Shown here: piece by piece, positions 9,832 through 24,800 of the stretch | Layout: each line of letters starts with the position of its first letter | Numbering within the stretch: the first letter of the stretch is position 1 | Assembly: GCA_037903475.1 (NCBI GenBank) | Contig: JBAJFG010000492.1 | Span: 3,224,001-3,288,000, forward strand | Direction: 5' to 3' | DNA from: Ancylostoma caninum | Lineage: Eukaryota; Nematoda; Chromadorea; Rhabditida; Ancylostomatidae | DNA length: 64,000 nt | The notes under the pieces: generated by a model | The model's input: only the letters and a program-made list of their open reading frames with translations | Database searches by the model: none | What the model was told of the DNA's origin: nothing | Position numbers and translations under genes: made by a program

Positions 9832-12800
9832 CTGAAACTCTTACAATGAAATAATGTTACCATAAATTTGCAGTAGAAATGAATGGTTCTCGCAGGTGGT
9901 TACCGCTCAAATTTTGGGAAAGAAAATGCGGGAAATATGGCAAAAAAAGGGTGTGAGTCAGGAATCCATGAGGAACTCAGGAAAAAAACAGTGAATTTAA
10001 TCAGAGTTGACCAGAACTTTTACGGAAACCTGTCGGTCACTTGGAGGTGCACGACCAACACGAAGTGCAGACTTAGCCGCAAATATGTAGGGAAATCTTC
10101 GTGGAACCCAATATTTACACGTAGATTATGCGAAAATTACCCGGATAGATGCTTCACATCTGTATTAATTTAAAACATCTGTAAGCCAATTCAAAGGCTC
10201 GAAAACAATGTTGTAGTTTCTTGCGAGGAAAATGTACTGCTACACAGTCTTTTAACAGTTCTTGAAAAATTTAACTAATAAATAGAGTACTGAGCCAGAA
10301 TTAGCGTAAACACCACTCGATTTCTTTACCAAACGGCAATTAGAGCAACAGATACTTCCAGTAGAAGGTTGCACTTCGCGGGGAGAAATCTGCACAAAAA
10401 ATATTTCAGTCCCTGAATATGAAGAAGTTCCGTTCTTTGAATGCTCTCTGCTCATTTTACTGACGACACCTCGACAATGCTATCCAAACAGTAGTACGCA
10501 GATCCAGAAATCCAGGATAACTACCTACGTACATAGATGATTTAGATAAACTTGGAATCAGTGTGGTCATCCACTATGATTTGCAATGGACTAAAAGTGC
10601 ATAACTGCGCCGCGTATACTAAGTCTCCAACTGTACCATATTCGTTATTCTGGAACTCGACTGTACCAGTAAATAATGTGTAGAAGCACAGTAGACAGTG
10701 AAATTAATATTCACAACAGAATCCAAGTCTAGAGCTGATCTGCACCATGGATTTAACCTAATACACGTCTCTTAGAATAAATCCGAACAAACCCATACTG
10801 CATGCCCAGGAATTAAGTACTTAGGTTTTACTCCCAAAAGTAGCTCGTACAGGCCACGCCACAAAAGCCAGAAATTTATTTATTGTTTTTATCCGTGAAA
10901 TTCGTGTTCCACGTGTTTTCTTCGTGGAAGAGATTCACGTTTTAGGTACGAAACACCACATCTTATAGAAAATAACGCATGCAAGACGATCTTTTCGACG
11001 AGGTTCTTGTAAAAACCAGGAAATAAAAGAGGTGAGAATGAGTGCGCAAACATGTTCACAAGACTTCCTGGATATGTTATTACAGAGCTTTCTCAGATTT
11101 CTCCTCGGTGAACAATATGGATATGTTCATGCGTTTATAAAATGCAGAAATTGCACGTGAAATAGGTGCATGTAATCCGGGAAGAATTTCAAAGGAGAAC
11201 GAGAAACCTGCACTTCTAAAGTATTTTCAATTGATTTGAGGAAACCACAGCACTAGTAGCATTTTCAGAAGTGCTTAAGGGGATGTTACTGTAGAAAATT
11301 CTTGTCAATAATTAATTACTAGATGGCTTACTAATTTAAGCCACGCCACTGAGTTGATGCAATAAAGAAATAGTAAGATTCTCTCAAGAGCTTTGAATGA
11401 TTGGTAAGAAAGAAAAAGACAAACCTCAAGGTCTGGATGAGTTTTCTTCAGTGCCATTCTTCTCGCATCCCTGTAGAACTGAAAAAGTACTATTTCCACA
11501 ATGCTCCATATAATTTTCGTTACTGCATCCAATCTGCATCTAATCCCACAAAAACGCAGTCATTGAGAAACACTACAAGGCAATTTCGTAGTTGCACGAC
11601 GTGATTATCGCGCTCTGACGCCATGCTATCTTCCTAGAAATCCATACAATCCCAGGAAAACATTCAGCTCACCATCGATAACGTCTTCCAGTCCAGTAAT
11701 TCACTAAGTCGTTCCGTGCGATTACGTACAATAATACGTTGACGACGCGATAAGCACCTAAAAACCGTCTGATCGGACATCTGTTACAAGTTTAATGGAC
11801 GTTCCCCTAATTATTCTCATGCATGCGTAGGTAGCTACCGATGATCTCGACGCTATTTTCACACGCCAGTTCTCCGACGACGAGGAATTCATTGATCACG
11901 TCACGCGTTTCTTTTAGCAACAGAGGCAGAAGGTGGGTGTGGGTGAGGCGATAGCATATTCATAGCGTTTCCGGCTCCAAGGAATTTTCGGAGACACCTT
12001 TGCGCGAACAAAGACAACACACTTGTCGAGCACTTCACAGCAGCTACTAGTAGCTTTGGGACTGGTTACCAGTATAGCCAATTACCAATACTTTTACTTT
12101 TATGTTGTTGAGCGCTGGGGTAAATTACTCCAACTGCACTGCAATTTCACATATAGTAGCTTCTAGTGCACACTTCATAAAAGAACTGGTAATGGTAAGA
12201 ACTGGTAGTAACTCACGTGAACTCATATAGTCCATCAGCCAGCTCGTTGATAGACTCATCTGCTCCTTTGAAACGGCGATCAACCACATGGATACCGTAG
12301 CTTTTCGCGTCTGCTACATGTTCATTGATGAAACAGCCAAATCCACTAAGGTTTGTCGTCACTGACGGCACTCCCATAACCGTACATTCAGCTGAAAAAG
12401 GGATCATTTAGAAGGTAATTTCCCAGAAATTCTTATAAAACACCGAATTATTTAAAAAAAAATACAGCAATTCCTCAGTTAGATTCCTCGGAAAACGTTC
12501 ACATTAAAGCAGTGTGGTGCGAGAACTGATCCCCACAGCTTCTGCGTATTTATTTACCTATTTCTGCACTCAAATCTATGCTAAAATTACACATAATACA
12601 TATGAGTATTCTGCACCGGCGAATTTTATATCGAGTATATGAAGAATCGAATTGAAAAAAAAGAGAAGAACAGAATCAAAGTATTCTGCATCGGAATCTT
12701 TGAAAATTTTAATTCTCGAATTTTTGTCGGAATTTTTCATACCAATGTTCCTCATAATTTCAACTATCAACTAAATCCCAAATGGTGATTGCCTGTATTT

Positions 12801-15800
12801 CGTTAGGCAGGATTATTGAATGGAAGCGGTATTCCCGCCAATTCCCATGCGCGGTTTTTTTTTCGAGCACAGAAGCCGACACCAGAAACACCCCGGCACT
12901 TCCTGAAACTCTTATTAGCAATTCCATCCAATTATGAATTGTGTTCCGCGTCCGCAATGTGTCGCCCACTTCCACAAAAGAACTCAAAACAAAACGGAGC
13001 GCCAATTTACAGTATCTGGAAAATTAGCAATCCCCGGAAACAAGCGGTCAGGATTTTTTTTGCACTGCTTCATCATTCATAGGCACGTATAATTCTGAAC
13101 GGCCGTACGCTGACGTGTCGTTAGGTGCGTCGGAGGCGGTCACGATTACCACGGACATATGCTCCTTAGTATACGTACAACGATTGCACATTTTCACTCC
13201 TGAACAATCGAATAGTTCGAATAGTCATTTGTTTCTCGAGTTTCCTAGAAACGCAGAGATTTTGTCCAACTATTCCCAATACGTTGAAACTAAGGGGAAA
13301 ATATTTGAATCTTAGGAATTGGTGAAGCACGGGGGCCAGTTCTCGCGCTCGCTCGCACCTCCGCAATCTACAGTATTCAAAACGCTTGAAATGAAATAAG
13401 AAACGCTACCAACGGGTTATTCCAGCGCATACCTCACATAGCTTTTCCTACGATTATCCTCAAATCTACCCCTTAGCTAAGTCTGTGATTGCTGCCCTGA
13501 CGATATTAGTAGCACAGTAATACCACCACAGGACAGTGAACCTATGGAAATCTGGTCGAATTCAGGTGGAAAAGAAGCATTCCCTCTGGACAATTCCCTA
13601 GATGACCGAGAAGTTCCCGAAACGCCATCGTTTCATTCCTATCGTTTGGTTTTCGTTTTTCTTTAATGTGAAGGAGAAGAACATACAAAGGAAGTGCAAT
13701 ATTTGACACTTTTTCAAGCGATTACACAAATTTTCTCCTCTTTCTAGCGATGATTTTAAAGTGACATCACTTTGAAAGCCACAATAAGAACTTGCCTAAA
13801 CACCTTTGAACATCAAAATCATAGAACAATAGAAATCACATTTTCATGACAAAGGCAATCTTTTTGTGGCCAGATTGATGAAAGAACTACCACGACAGCA
13901 TCTGTCTTTCCCAAAATTTCCTGTGAACAAAAAATCCTTGTCTCAGTATTCCAGAAGAAATTGTAGGAATCTGTAACTCGATGCGTATTCGTTGCAATAA
14001 GTTTTGAGACAGGAACGAGACCTGAGGATAAGCAACTGATGCAGAAAAAAATGAAAACACGAGGATACATTTCAAAACAACTTGTTTTTCACCAAAATAC
14101 ATGTGGATACCTGGGAAAATATCTTGAGTACGCTTTTATGGACAACTAATAAGTATCATCAACATCCTTACAAAACAAGAACCAATAAAGAGGTCATAGC
14201 GCTTGAACATGTAGTTGAAAACATGCACAAAATCCAAACATCCCAAATTCCCTGGCCTGGGATTCTAGTCGAGCAATTAATTGATGAGGTGATAAATGCA
14301 GGAAGCTGACGCCATTAAAGTTGATTACTCTACCTGGTGTGTATCCCCATGGCTCGTAATAGCTTGGAAACACCCCGAGATGGCACCCTCGAACGAAATC
14401 CTCATAGTCCAAGCCAATCAGCGGCGATACCGAAGATAGGAATTCCGGATGGAAGACGACCTGTGAAGAACACTTTTAAGGAAACTCATCTTGCACAAAT
14501 AATTGAAAATAAATCTAGCCGGACTGAAACCAGATAAATCGCAAATCTATATATGCCTTTATTTTATTTGACACCAAGTGACACATTAGATTATGCAAAT
14601 TTGAATATTTGATTCTGGAGGAGTCCAAAATTAGAATGTGAAAACAAGACAAAAGAACAGAGAGAAAGAGGAATATAGATTCAGCTCTGGAGCTTGACTA
14701 TCAAGTTTTGACGACAAGGTGCTTCTGGCAGCCACGGAAGGGAAGAAGGCTCGGTTGACGAGATACTCCAAAAATGGAGCCTGCTCATTCTGCTCAAGAA
14801 AATCGCTGGAAGTTCGAATCCATTCAGTTTTGTTAGTGTCTTAGAGTTTGCAGGAACCCTTTTAGCCAATCCCCACGTTTTTCGGACCCTTTTGAGAAGA
14901 AGAATGACGGTCGAATGTACCACATTGAAGTGTTCGGCCAGCATTCCCGCTGTGAAGCTTTCGTCCTCTTCCATGGCTGCCCGAAACTCCTGGTGCTTGG
15001 ATTTTGATGGTCGGCCACTTCTTTCTGATTCTGTGAAGCTTGTACCTTATGAATATAGACAATCGTTCAACTTGGCTTCGCTAACTGTTCCTTCGACAAA
15101 AAATGACTGAGCTGCATTCCAAACTTTCCCGAAGTGACAGAGCGTATAATGACACTTTATCGGTTGGTACGATTTTGGATAGCACCTCTAATGAATAGAA
15201 AGAGAGGATTGTCTTCATGAAAAAGCCATTTATTTATTTATTTGATGCACCACGGGGGCGCGTTCGTAATAATTCAGGACATGGTGGTGTTTCATAGCCA
15301 TCCTAGGGAGCTTTAGGAGTTGTGAGAGTTAATGAGCTAACAAAAGATGTCGTCTGATAACAGCACTTTATGTGCAAAGTATAGTCTGGCCATTCGCGTA
15401 CTTTCTGGGGTAACGTTAGGAAAACCAGCACATAGGTATATGATCTCTGGCCCATTATCCATTCGAATAGCGTTAGCCTTTATCGAAACAAAGTAGCCGC
15501 GAAAAATGCCACATTAATTATGCATCTGTACACACAACGTTCACTGTGACCATTATGTGTGACCCATATGTAATGACAAAAGACATAATAAAGAGGAGAA
15601 TAAGGTAGCAAGGAAGTCAATGGGTTCAAAGGATCTTATCATGGTTTTTAGCCACGTACATTAGGTAACAGATTTCGAGGAAACTCTATTTGAAGTCTAT
15701 AAGTATATTGAATGAAGTAAGAAGTAAAATCCTCCGTAGCTGTTTCTTGTCTATCCAATATTCAGTTAGCTCTAGATGTTCTACTTCCTTTTTTCTTCCT

Positions 15801-18800
15801 TGCACTTGCTGATTATAATAATACAGCTTTTTCATAACTATACTATATGTATACGAGCTGAAGGCTCACTTGTCTCGCTGCTTCCTGTGCATCTTGTTTG
15901 TAGTCAAGTAAATAATTGCATATTTCAAAAGGCTTCACACTTAGAATCTTAATCATTTCCTCATAATATGTAGAGCGAACAGTTGCCCAAGTCTTCTCTA
16001 TCCAGATATAGATACCGGCCATGGTTCCGATAAAGAAGATAACAAGTACGCTACTTCGTCACATCCTCAATAACATCCGATTATTCTAATATGTGCCAAA
16101 GTGGAAGTGCATCAGTAGGCATACATACACGCATAATCCTCTCATATATCCGCCTTCGATCTTTCGTTTATTTACAGTGGCTACTACAATTTCCTCGTTA
16201 ATCTTTGAACGATGGCACTCACTCAACAGAGAAAATCCAAAAACATCATATCATCTTCCACTGTTCACTTAAGTTCACCGATCAGTAACAAATCCACTCT
16301 CAGAGCTCCTCTCTGGGATTCTGGATCCTGAATTGAATCCAGCATCTTCCAGCCTCCGCTCTCTTTCAAGTAATAATTGGTGAACAGCAAAAAAAGAAGC
16401 AAGTCCACGTATGTATGCACACAAGCGCAAAGTGGCTTCCGGCTAAAAAATTCTGCTTTTCTATGGGGCACTCCAGCAATTCTCATTAGCAACAGTGACG
16501 CAGTAAGAAAAAGTCATTCTCTAAGAGTCAGGCTCAAGAAACGCGCAGCCCCCATCTCTTCCGGAGCAACTGTAGCGGAAAACTCGCATGTATGCAGGTT
16601 TCGCAGGGTGCCTGGGTAAGTTCATCCCATAAGAAGCTTCTCGTAGCCATTCTTCTCATTCAACTTGCCACCCTCACAAGGTTTTCAAAAGAAAACTAAA
16701 AGTTCGGCTGGATGAGTGCTCCTTCCGCCTAACTAACAACTATACAAACTACGAAAGAAGTGTTGTTAGTTGCAAGGAAAACTTCCAAATTCCCGAAAAA
16801 GTGGAAAAAGAGGCTAAACAGACTAAATCTCTGCCCTAAACTCGAATTTATTCTTGATAGATCCTAACTTATTATATGATTGGGACAATTTTGCCCGAAA
16901 TTTTGCATAATGAGAGTGAAGAAAACAGAGTTTTTCTTTGTGAGAGATGAACAACTACTCCGGGCTTTCATGCAGTACATGCATTAATCATAAGGGGAGA
17001 AAGTAGTGGTCACATATCCGCTTACACCCGTCTTTATCCACTTTGCTATCAAACGCAATATATCTATTCATGTGTTTATTTTCTGGCGTAGTTACTGAGA
17101 GACCACATGAATTGATGATGGAGTTGTTGACAATGAATCCTTATCTACTGGATAAAGATATCGTTCACCAAACAAAGAGAAAAGTTCAGTCCGATTAACA
17201 GATGATCTTACCGTATATTCTGGCCATAAAATTAAGTGTGTTTCGCTCATAAGTACATCGAAGACAACCAACTAGGTTATCATGGTCGTCTAACCTCCTA
17301 TTAATGCCAATTATAGTCCAGTGAGGTAGATCTAGACTCAATATGCTTAGAAATTATGGTGGTGCTGAATGTCCACCGAACTGAACTTTTCATCTTGTCT
17401 TCAGCGAAATCTCTTTTGAATTTCTATGGAAACACATTATATCCAGACTGAATCAACAGATCAGAAAGACCCCGTTTATCGGATTGGATTAGGTATACAT
17501 ATTGAATACTGTATTTGAATTTTTCCGCAAAGGTAGGTTGATTACCTGGGAAAGGATATAACTGAGTAACAGAACTCTCACAAGGCTGTGCAACTATACT
17601 TAAGACCGAATAATGCATTAAACACCTAGCGACCTATTCGGAATTCGAAAATTCGATTTCGAATAAGTCAATAGTTCGGATGTTGTTTAAAGGAGGGAGC
17701 AACACAATCCTTAAGGGGTGACGAGGAGGCATTCAGATCTTTCTCTCTTTTAAACGTTTGAATTCTTCGGATTTAGTCTTGAATGAACAATTAGATGGGT
17801 TGTGTTATTAGATTTAAATTCGCTCCTGAACAAATTCGCAACATATTCGTCCAAATAGTTACATTATCTCTGCTAGAGTGTTCATCGGATAGGAAAAAAG
17901 ATTCGTGTTCGAGATTGATTCATTCGAATGTTCAGATACTCACATTTAAATCGATACCAGTTCCCTACACTGTAGTCTAAAAAAGCGAATAAAATGAAAG
18001 GGATATGCTTCACTAACTCTAGCCCGATATTATTGCGGATATTCGAATATTCGAATAATACTCATTTCAGTCAACGCTCTACTCTCCATGTATTACGACA
18101 ACCAATATGTAGCTCACCTTCACTCGATCATAATCATGATTGAACAGCTGTACACGACGTAAGGCTTGCAGTACTGGATCGTTGGCATTGTCCACCATGT
18201 TGTGTGTACAAATTGGTGGTAGTGAGTCACGCTGTAATAGAGGGAGAAATGAGGAAAACTATCCATTACAACGAAAAAAAGCCCCCTATACTCTTCTCCT
18301 AACTCAGCCACTCTCGTTCATCTTTTTTTTTGTTTTTTTTCCTCTCACATCCATGTTGCATACGTACACTTATAATAGCCATGCCACGTTGTGTGCATGA
18401 CAGGTTTTCAATCACAACACATGCACACAATAGGCCTTCATTGCCTCGCTAGTAATACTGCTAAACATCAACAAAACATGTTGCAATGTTGGGTGGTTCC
18501 CATCTTACTCCATCCCCCCCCCTTCCCAGTCTTCTGCCCATTCCTACTGCTAATCCACACAAAGTTTCTAGCCAAAGACAAACGATTAGGAAGTTCCGCA
18601 ACATCTGGCTCTGAGCTCTGACACGGAGTTTATCCAAAGATGAGGTACAGATGTGATCCGGGGAAATGCTCTGCTTCTCTCTCAGCGAACAGAAATCGCT
18701 GCAAAATGTGAACACGAGCGGGCTCCTAAAGTGTTTCTTCCAGACATTAGCACATCTGCAAACGCTCATTATCCACAAAAACTAACATCCTTCCAGCACT

Positions 18801-21800
18801 TTGCCGATTTTGCGCACTCCTTAACGTTGGAGCGTTGGCAATCGTCCAGTTTTCGCTACGAAATTTCGCTCAGCTAACCATGAGACGAGGTTCGACGCTC
18901 ATAAAATTAGCTTTTGCGGGATGAATCACAGCCAGATCGCGCATCCACTCTTCCTCAATAGAGTGAGGCTTAATGTGCGCGAGAGAGACAGACGGCCGGA
19001 GGGTGAAACCTGTTCCTAGTGGTTTCGATGTTCTACAAACTCCCAAACAAATCCTCCGCATCCATAAACTCGTCGTAAAGAGGTGCTAGTGAATAGTTTG
19101 CCGTAAAAACAACAGTTTCCAGTGACAATGGGATATTTGTTAAATTATTGGCACACTAGTTGCTTAAGATGATGCGTGTTCGTGTCTTTTCTGTACGAAG
19201 GTGAGGTATCTGAAGGTTGGTCCTGCCAAGGTTTTCTTTTGAAATAGCGGAGATGTAGAAATAGCTAACTAAATGGACTCATGCCTCAATCCGCGGTCAG
19301 AATAACCATCGAAAAAAGCAACAAGACACCAAAGTGCAAATGCGTGGATGCATGGACGCGATTCGTGTAATTGTAAACACTGCTAATGATTCCAGACTGG
19401 AAAAGCACTAATGCAAAATTCACTCTCAAAACCAGTCACGTGCGAAAAGCTCTTAGGTAAATGGTAAAATAATAGCGTCCCACAACGCTGCACGTTAGTA
19501 ATTTTCTTAATTCCTATCGTAGACTTAAGTAATGGATGCATGAATCCCCGTAAGACGAATAGCTAACGTCTATGTACAAGAATTTCATCATCTTAAGTAG
19601 CTTAACACCCACGGACCTTTCGCCGATGGTCAGCTTTACGAATAGAAAACAAAGGTCGTTCCGAAGATGTGTGTCGTAGCCTTCTTTAATTATGACTACC
19701 AGGAAGCCCGTCATCCCAATATTCTGGATCAGCACTGAGTTCACTGCACTCCTTCAAAGACAACGTTGTCCGAAACTGGAGAAGAGCGATCACTGGTATT
19801 GCGTCACGAAAAATAGACCCCCATAGATGATCGCGGGCACTTTACCCCAATCGTCCCATCTTTTACTGGCACACGTAACTCTGGCGCAAATTTCAGTGAA
19901 ACCCTCCCTGTATCCTGCAGACTGTTTTTAATCCTAATCCGTAGCTGACACACATGGCTTTCGTGAGTCAAACCTCATCATGAAACACCAAAACACGCAA
20001 ACCCCGCTTATAGCAGACATACACACACAACAGCTGCATAACAGGAATGGGACAAATTTTCCCATGCAAAGACTCACTTCACTTATTCTGTTACCTCATT
20101 CACCGCTTTTGCAGACGAACAACTGTGGGAAAAAGCGGATAAGAGCAACGGATAATACCTTTGCCGCCAGGATACAACGTTTCAGTTGAACTTTTTCGGC
20201 CGGCAGCAGCAACTCTTCCGGATCGGGCACTCTTCCTCTGAAACAGATACCCGAGTAGTTTCTTTTGTTCGCGAGACGCTGCTGGATTTGTTAGCCACGC
20301 ACGATTCATGCTCTCCTATCGCGGGGAATACTATATGAGTGCAACAAATATGGCTGGTGATTGTTTATTGAGGGTAGAAACGCATTCACCGGGCGGGGGT
20401 GAGCGCGTGACCCCCCATCCCCACAGCCCCCTCGCGTCCAACAACAAAAGGCGGTTACGTTGGCTTGGCTCGGGCTCGGTGGGACACGCCGGGATTGGTC
20501 TCGGATTCTCATTTCTCGCCGCTGCGCGTGAGATAAAGAAGTGTCTGTCGGCCGGTTGGCGGCTGGAGGTGATTGCGAGTGCCAATAATCGTCCCATTAG
20601 ATTCATCCGTTAACCAATGCTACGCGCTCAGTAAACAGTTGATTGCGACGAAATTGAACTCGTAAAGCATCAACGGAGCATCTCGTGGATTTATATCAAG
20701 ATCAATCTCGGCTAGCTCGGCCAGCAGCCAGCCTGGATCCAGGTTCCGCATGGAAATATGTATACGGTGCAGAAGAAAGAAACCGTGCACTTACCGAACC
20801 GACTCCTCAAACATGCGATTCGCGACATTTTCTTTGATTTTGGCTATGGTATCCTTGAGCTGTTTGCAGACGGCTTGTCCTCGTAGCGAGTCCACATTGA
20901 AGGAGTTCGCCGCTGCTGGATAGATGATGAACGCAATCACGGTCACATCCTTGCATCTGGGATCGGTGGAGATCTAGATGAATCCAGGAAAATTACATTG
21001 TTTCACTAGAAGAACCTGGAAAAAAGCTGTAACCTCACCCAAATGGCCACTTCGGATGGTATGTTTTCGAATTTTCCGGAAAGAGACTGCGCCTCCCCTA
21101 CATATACATGATGCTATCTACAACTATTATTGCATCCTCAAATTTCCAATCTATTAAACAAAAACATTCATATCAACACTCGCTCATCACAAACCCCTCT
21201 ACAAGGATCGGCAGGACACAATGCGCGACAAAAGCTGAAAGCCGATACTGTGCAAACAGACGAGGAAGGGGGCCGAAACCTCGTTATTTTCCGAGTTATA
21301 ATTAGACAACAACGCTCTCTTTGTACTGTGGAAAAAGCGGAATTCATCTGAGTCACAGCTAGCCTCGTCATATAACAAATAATTTATCCTCAATGAAATC
21401 ATGAGATCGAAACAGGACACTGGTTCAAGTAAAAGGAGACAAGAGAACGAACTAGGATTGATGGAATTCGCAGTCTGACGAAATGACTCAATTCACGAGT
21501 CTCCGAGGGGAAAAGGAAAACGAACAATGCATAGATCTTCAAAAATATGTACAAGGATTCAGAAGCTATATCTTACATATGACCACAGTCTGTACCACCT
21601 GGTAACTAGTAAACAATTTGTATACTGGCATTTAATGTACCCATCATCGCGATTTCTTTCTCCGAATTGGAGACGATTGTGTAAATAATTTTAAGATGAA
21701 TTGGTCTCATAACACGATATGTCAAGTGGCAAAAATTCGATTAAGGAAGAAAAAACATGCACATACCACGAGAATGCGGAACAGATTCGACTAGGAAAAA

Positions 21801-24800
21801 AAAACGTACGGACGCCACCGTCATCATAACCACTCTACAGATGAGCTCTCGGACGCCGCTGACGGCGTCGGCTGACTTGGCTTCTCGATCAGATGAGAAT
21901 GTGGCAAGTCGGAAAACGATAGCGCTTTCCCGACCAACGACGGTTCCTGGCGTGGAATCAAAGCTGACGTTCGCCTTTCCAGATCTAACAAAGACGAGCT
22001 CATCATTGGTGGAGGTGGAACGAGATGATCCAGGTATGCCGAATCCAGATATGTTGAACTCCTGCAAAGTATAAGAGAAGATCACATAGCATAAACTAAC
22101 AGAACAATCCATCAAGCTCAAAAGAGATGAAACAAGATGAAAAGTTCAGTCCGGTGAGCAGACAGTGTTACCAGAATTTCTTGACATAATAAGACCAAAC
22201 CATCCTTTACAAACTCAAAATAGGAAATGCTAGTTTGCTCGACGTTTGATAGGTGCAGTGGTTGACCAAGTTGACTGTCCTCATTATAGTTATACGTGAC
22301 CCACATCCCATTTTATGCTCAAAAATTACGGCAAGACCATCTGCTGACCGGACTGAACTTTTCATTTTGTAGGGGTAAAGCCATAGACCGTTTAGAAGAC
22401 GTGGTTGGATGATGAACTGTGGATTTATAAGTGACTCCCTGAGGCTAAAACCCTGAAAACCTCTCCGAACCCATGACTTCTAAGCCCAGTATAGGACAAG
22501 AACCAAGGCATATTATTGGTAAATCACTATTCTAAGTACCAAGATACCGAGCAGCAAAAAACCGTCGAAGCTGTCAACTTTTCAACAAACTTGAGCTTCT
22601 AGCCTACCACTCTTCCCCATATTTTAAAGATACCCATCTTAAAGCTGTTGCAGCGTAATTCTGGACAACAAATGTAAATCCACATTATTTCTGGCTGCTC
22701 GAACGGCTTATGCAAGCTCAAAGGACCGAACGGGTGGTCTCGATTAGGGCTGAGCGGAATACCGACCCCGAAGCTCGAAAGTTACTGAATTCCGGCATCA
22801 AGCCATCTTTTACTTCCCAGATGTTTTTTTTTTTTTGGAAGAACTTGCAGTGACTGAATTATGCCAGGTCGTATATGCTGGTGTTTTCCCAGTGAAATTC
22901 CTAGATGCCGGACTTCTCTCAGCTTAAAACTTCCCATACTTTCTATTCCATGCAAGCTACCCATCCCTGATCTGCCATCGTAGCCTTTTCTGCTTTTATC
23001 ATGGCATAACATGCTGCTATCAACGCATTCCCTGCAGCATGTATTGAGTTTCCGGTGGTAAGACAACCTCATAAAAACACTTAAAGGCAAGATAAGAAAA
23101 CTGGAGCCTTTGTTACGTGAAAATATATCAAAGATCAAGATAAGCCAGTGAATTCGCCAAAGGAAATAAAAATTTTCGAGGTCGTAATTAAATGCAGCTG
23201 TTTGAAATTGGAATTTTTTCGTGGAGAACTTCAAGCTCCATATATGATATTTTTCCTTAAACGAAATTTGACGCGGAACAGTTTTTTTTACTAGCGCAAT
23301 TACACAGCAAAATGCATGCTGTGGTAGAGAAAACTGAAATATTCCAAAAAGAACACCTGAGACATATGCTAACGTGGAATTCCTTGGAATTAACATGCAC
23401 AAAAACAAAAACAGAATAATTCCGCAACTTGATGAGGCACTCAGGCTTCAATCTTATTACTGTGGAATATAATTGTACTTTTATTGCAGCAAACCCACGC
23501 TGCAAACAAGGTTTGCATATCAATAGCAGTTTCAAATGAAATCATAGCAGGAGCAGAGGAGGCTACGACGCCAGCAGAGAGGACGGAAAAAATGGGGCAC
23601 ATAAATGAGGAAATGAATTGTCCATGCCCTAGTAATTATCAGGAAAAAAACAGGTTTTCTAATTGGTTCCTACCTTGACTGAATCCGTGAACGTGTACGA
23701 AACGGTGACATCTTTAGCAAGGCATTTCCCGTATCAATACTGGCTGTCTTCAGCTGACTACCCATCTGTTGAAGATTCTTCCAGATTGGCGTTAATCCAC
23801 TTGCCGAGCTCGCACCGTTCTCAATAATTGTGCTGGTCATTGGCACGGATCGCACGCCATTACCGCATCGTCCGGACGAATTCCGAAGATTCCGATTCAG
23901 GAACGCATAGAATAACCAGTTGAACGCGCTCTGTGCATACGGTAGTGAGTGCATCAGATACATGATGAATATTCCGTTCACAGGTGTTCCAGTCTCCTCC
24001 AGGATTTCCTCATAGTCGGATGTATCGTTCCCAAACGTCACACCCACGTTCTTTTCGGCTTCTGTAAAACATGGAACACATAAGCGCTGCTAATTCCTTT
24101 GCAGTTACATGCTTACTAGATAACAGATCGTCACGTCATCTGATAAGTGTTTTATAGATCGCACAGCCAAACTAAAGGCAAATGCCAAACAATTCCGGTC
24201 GCGAACCGGAGCGATAACGCTCAGGTAGCAAGGTGACAAGAAAAAACACCAAGAGTTCAAAGCATTCCCCTATGCATACATGGTTTTTCTCCTACTTTGA
24301 TCATTATACGAGCCAATGGACCCACGTGCAAACAACGGCTCCGGGAAGCTTTCATCCGGGAGCTCTCGCATTCAGCTCAGGTTTCAGAAGCTCGTCTCAA
24401 CTATTACATGAAATAGCGGTGGATAGCGAAAGAACAAATACGGTTAAGGAAAACGCATTAAATCGCAAAATACTTCAGGATTTTCGATGATTAAACATGT
24501 ATTAGAGCCAAATGAAGTTACGCTTCGCAGCTCATAATTCGAAAACATTTAACGGCGGAGCAGTTACGCGTTTACTATGACCAAAAATGAAGCCAGCTCA
24601 GCGTTACAGAGCGTTGAGCATAACTGGTAACGGCAACCACCATCAAAAAAATTTCTATGCTCCCCTCAATTTAGCACCCCCAGACACGTTTAAATGGCCA
24701 GCGTAAGCTCCAAATATAGCCAGGAATTTACAATAACAAAGCAATATAAAGCACAAATAGCGTAGCGTCGTATCAGAGAACGGATTTTCGGCAAATCTTA

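Noticed and set aside
20629..20750. Minus-strand open stretch [20 protein letters not shown]...
   Set aside because: It lies in the intron between two glycogen synthase exons that already join in phase. It has a stop and no known motif.
22782..23408. 208-codon minus-strand ORF inside the receptor's intron
   Set aside because: It has no domain, lies between exons that join in phase, and its composition is intron-like.
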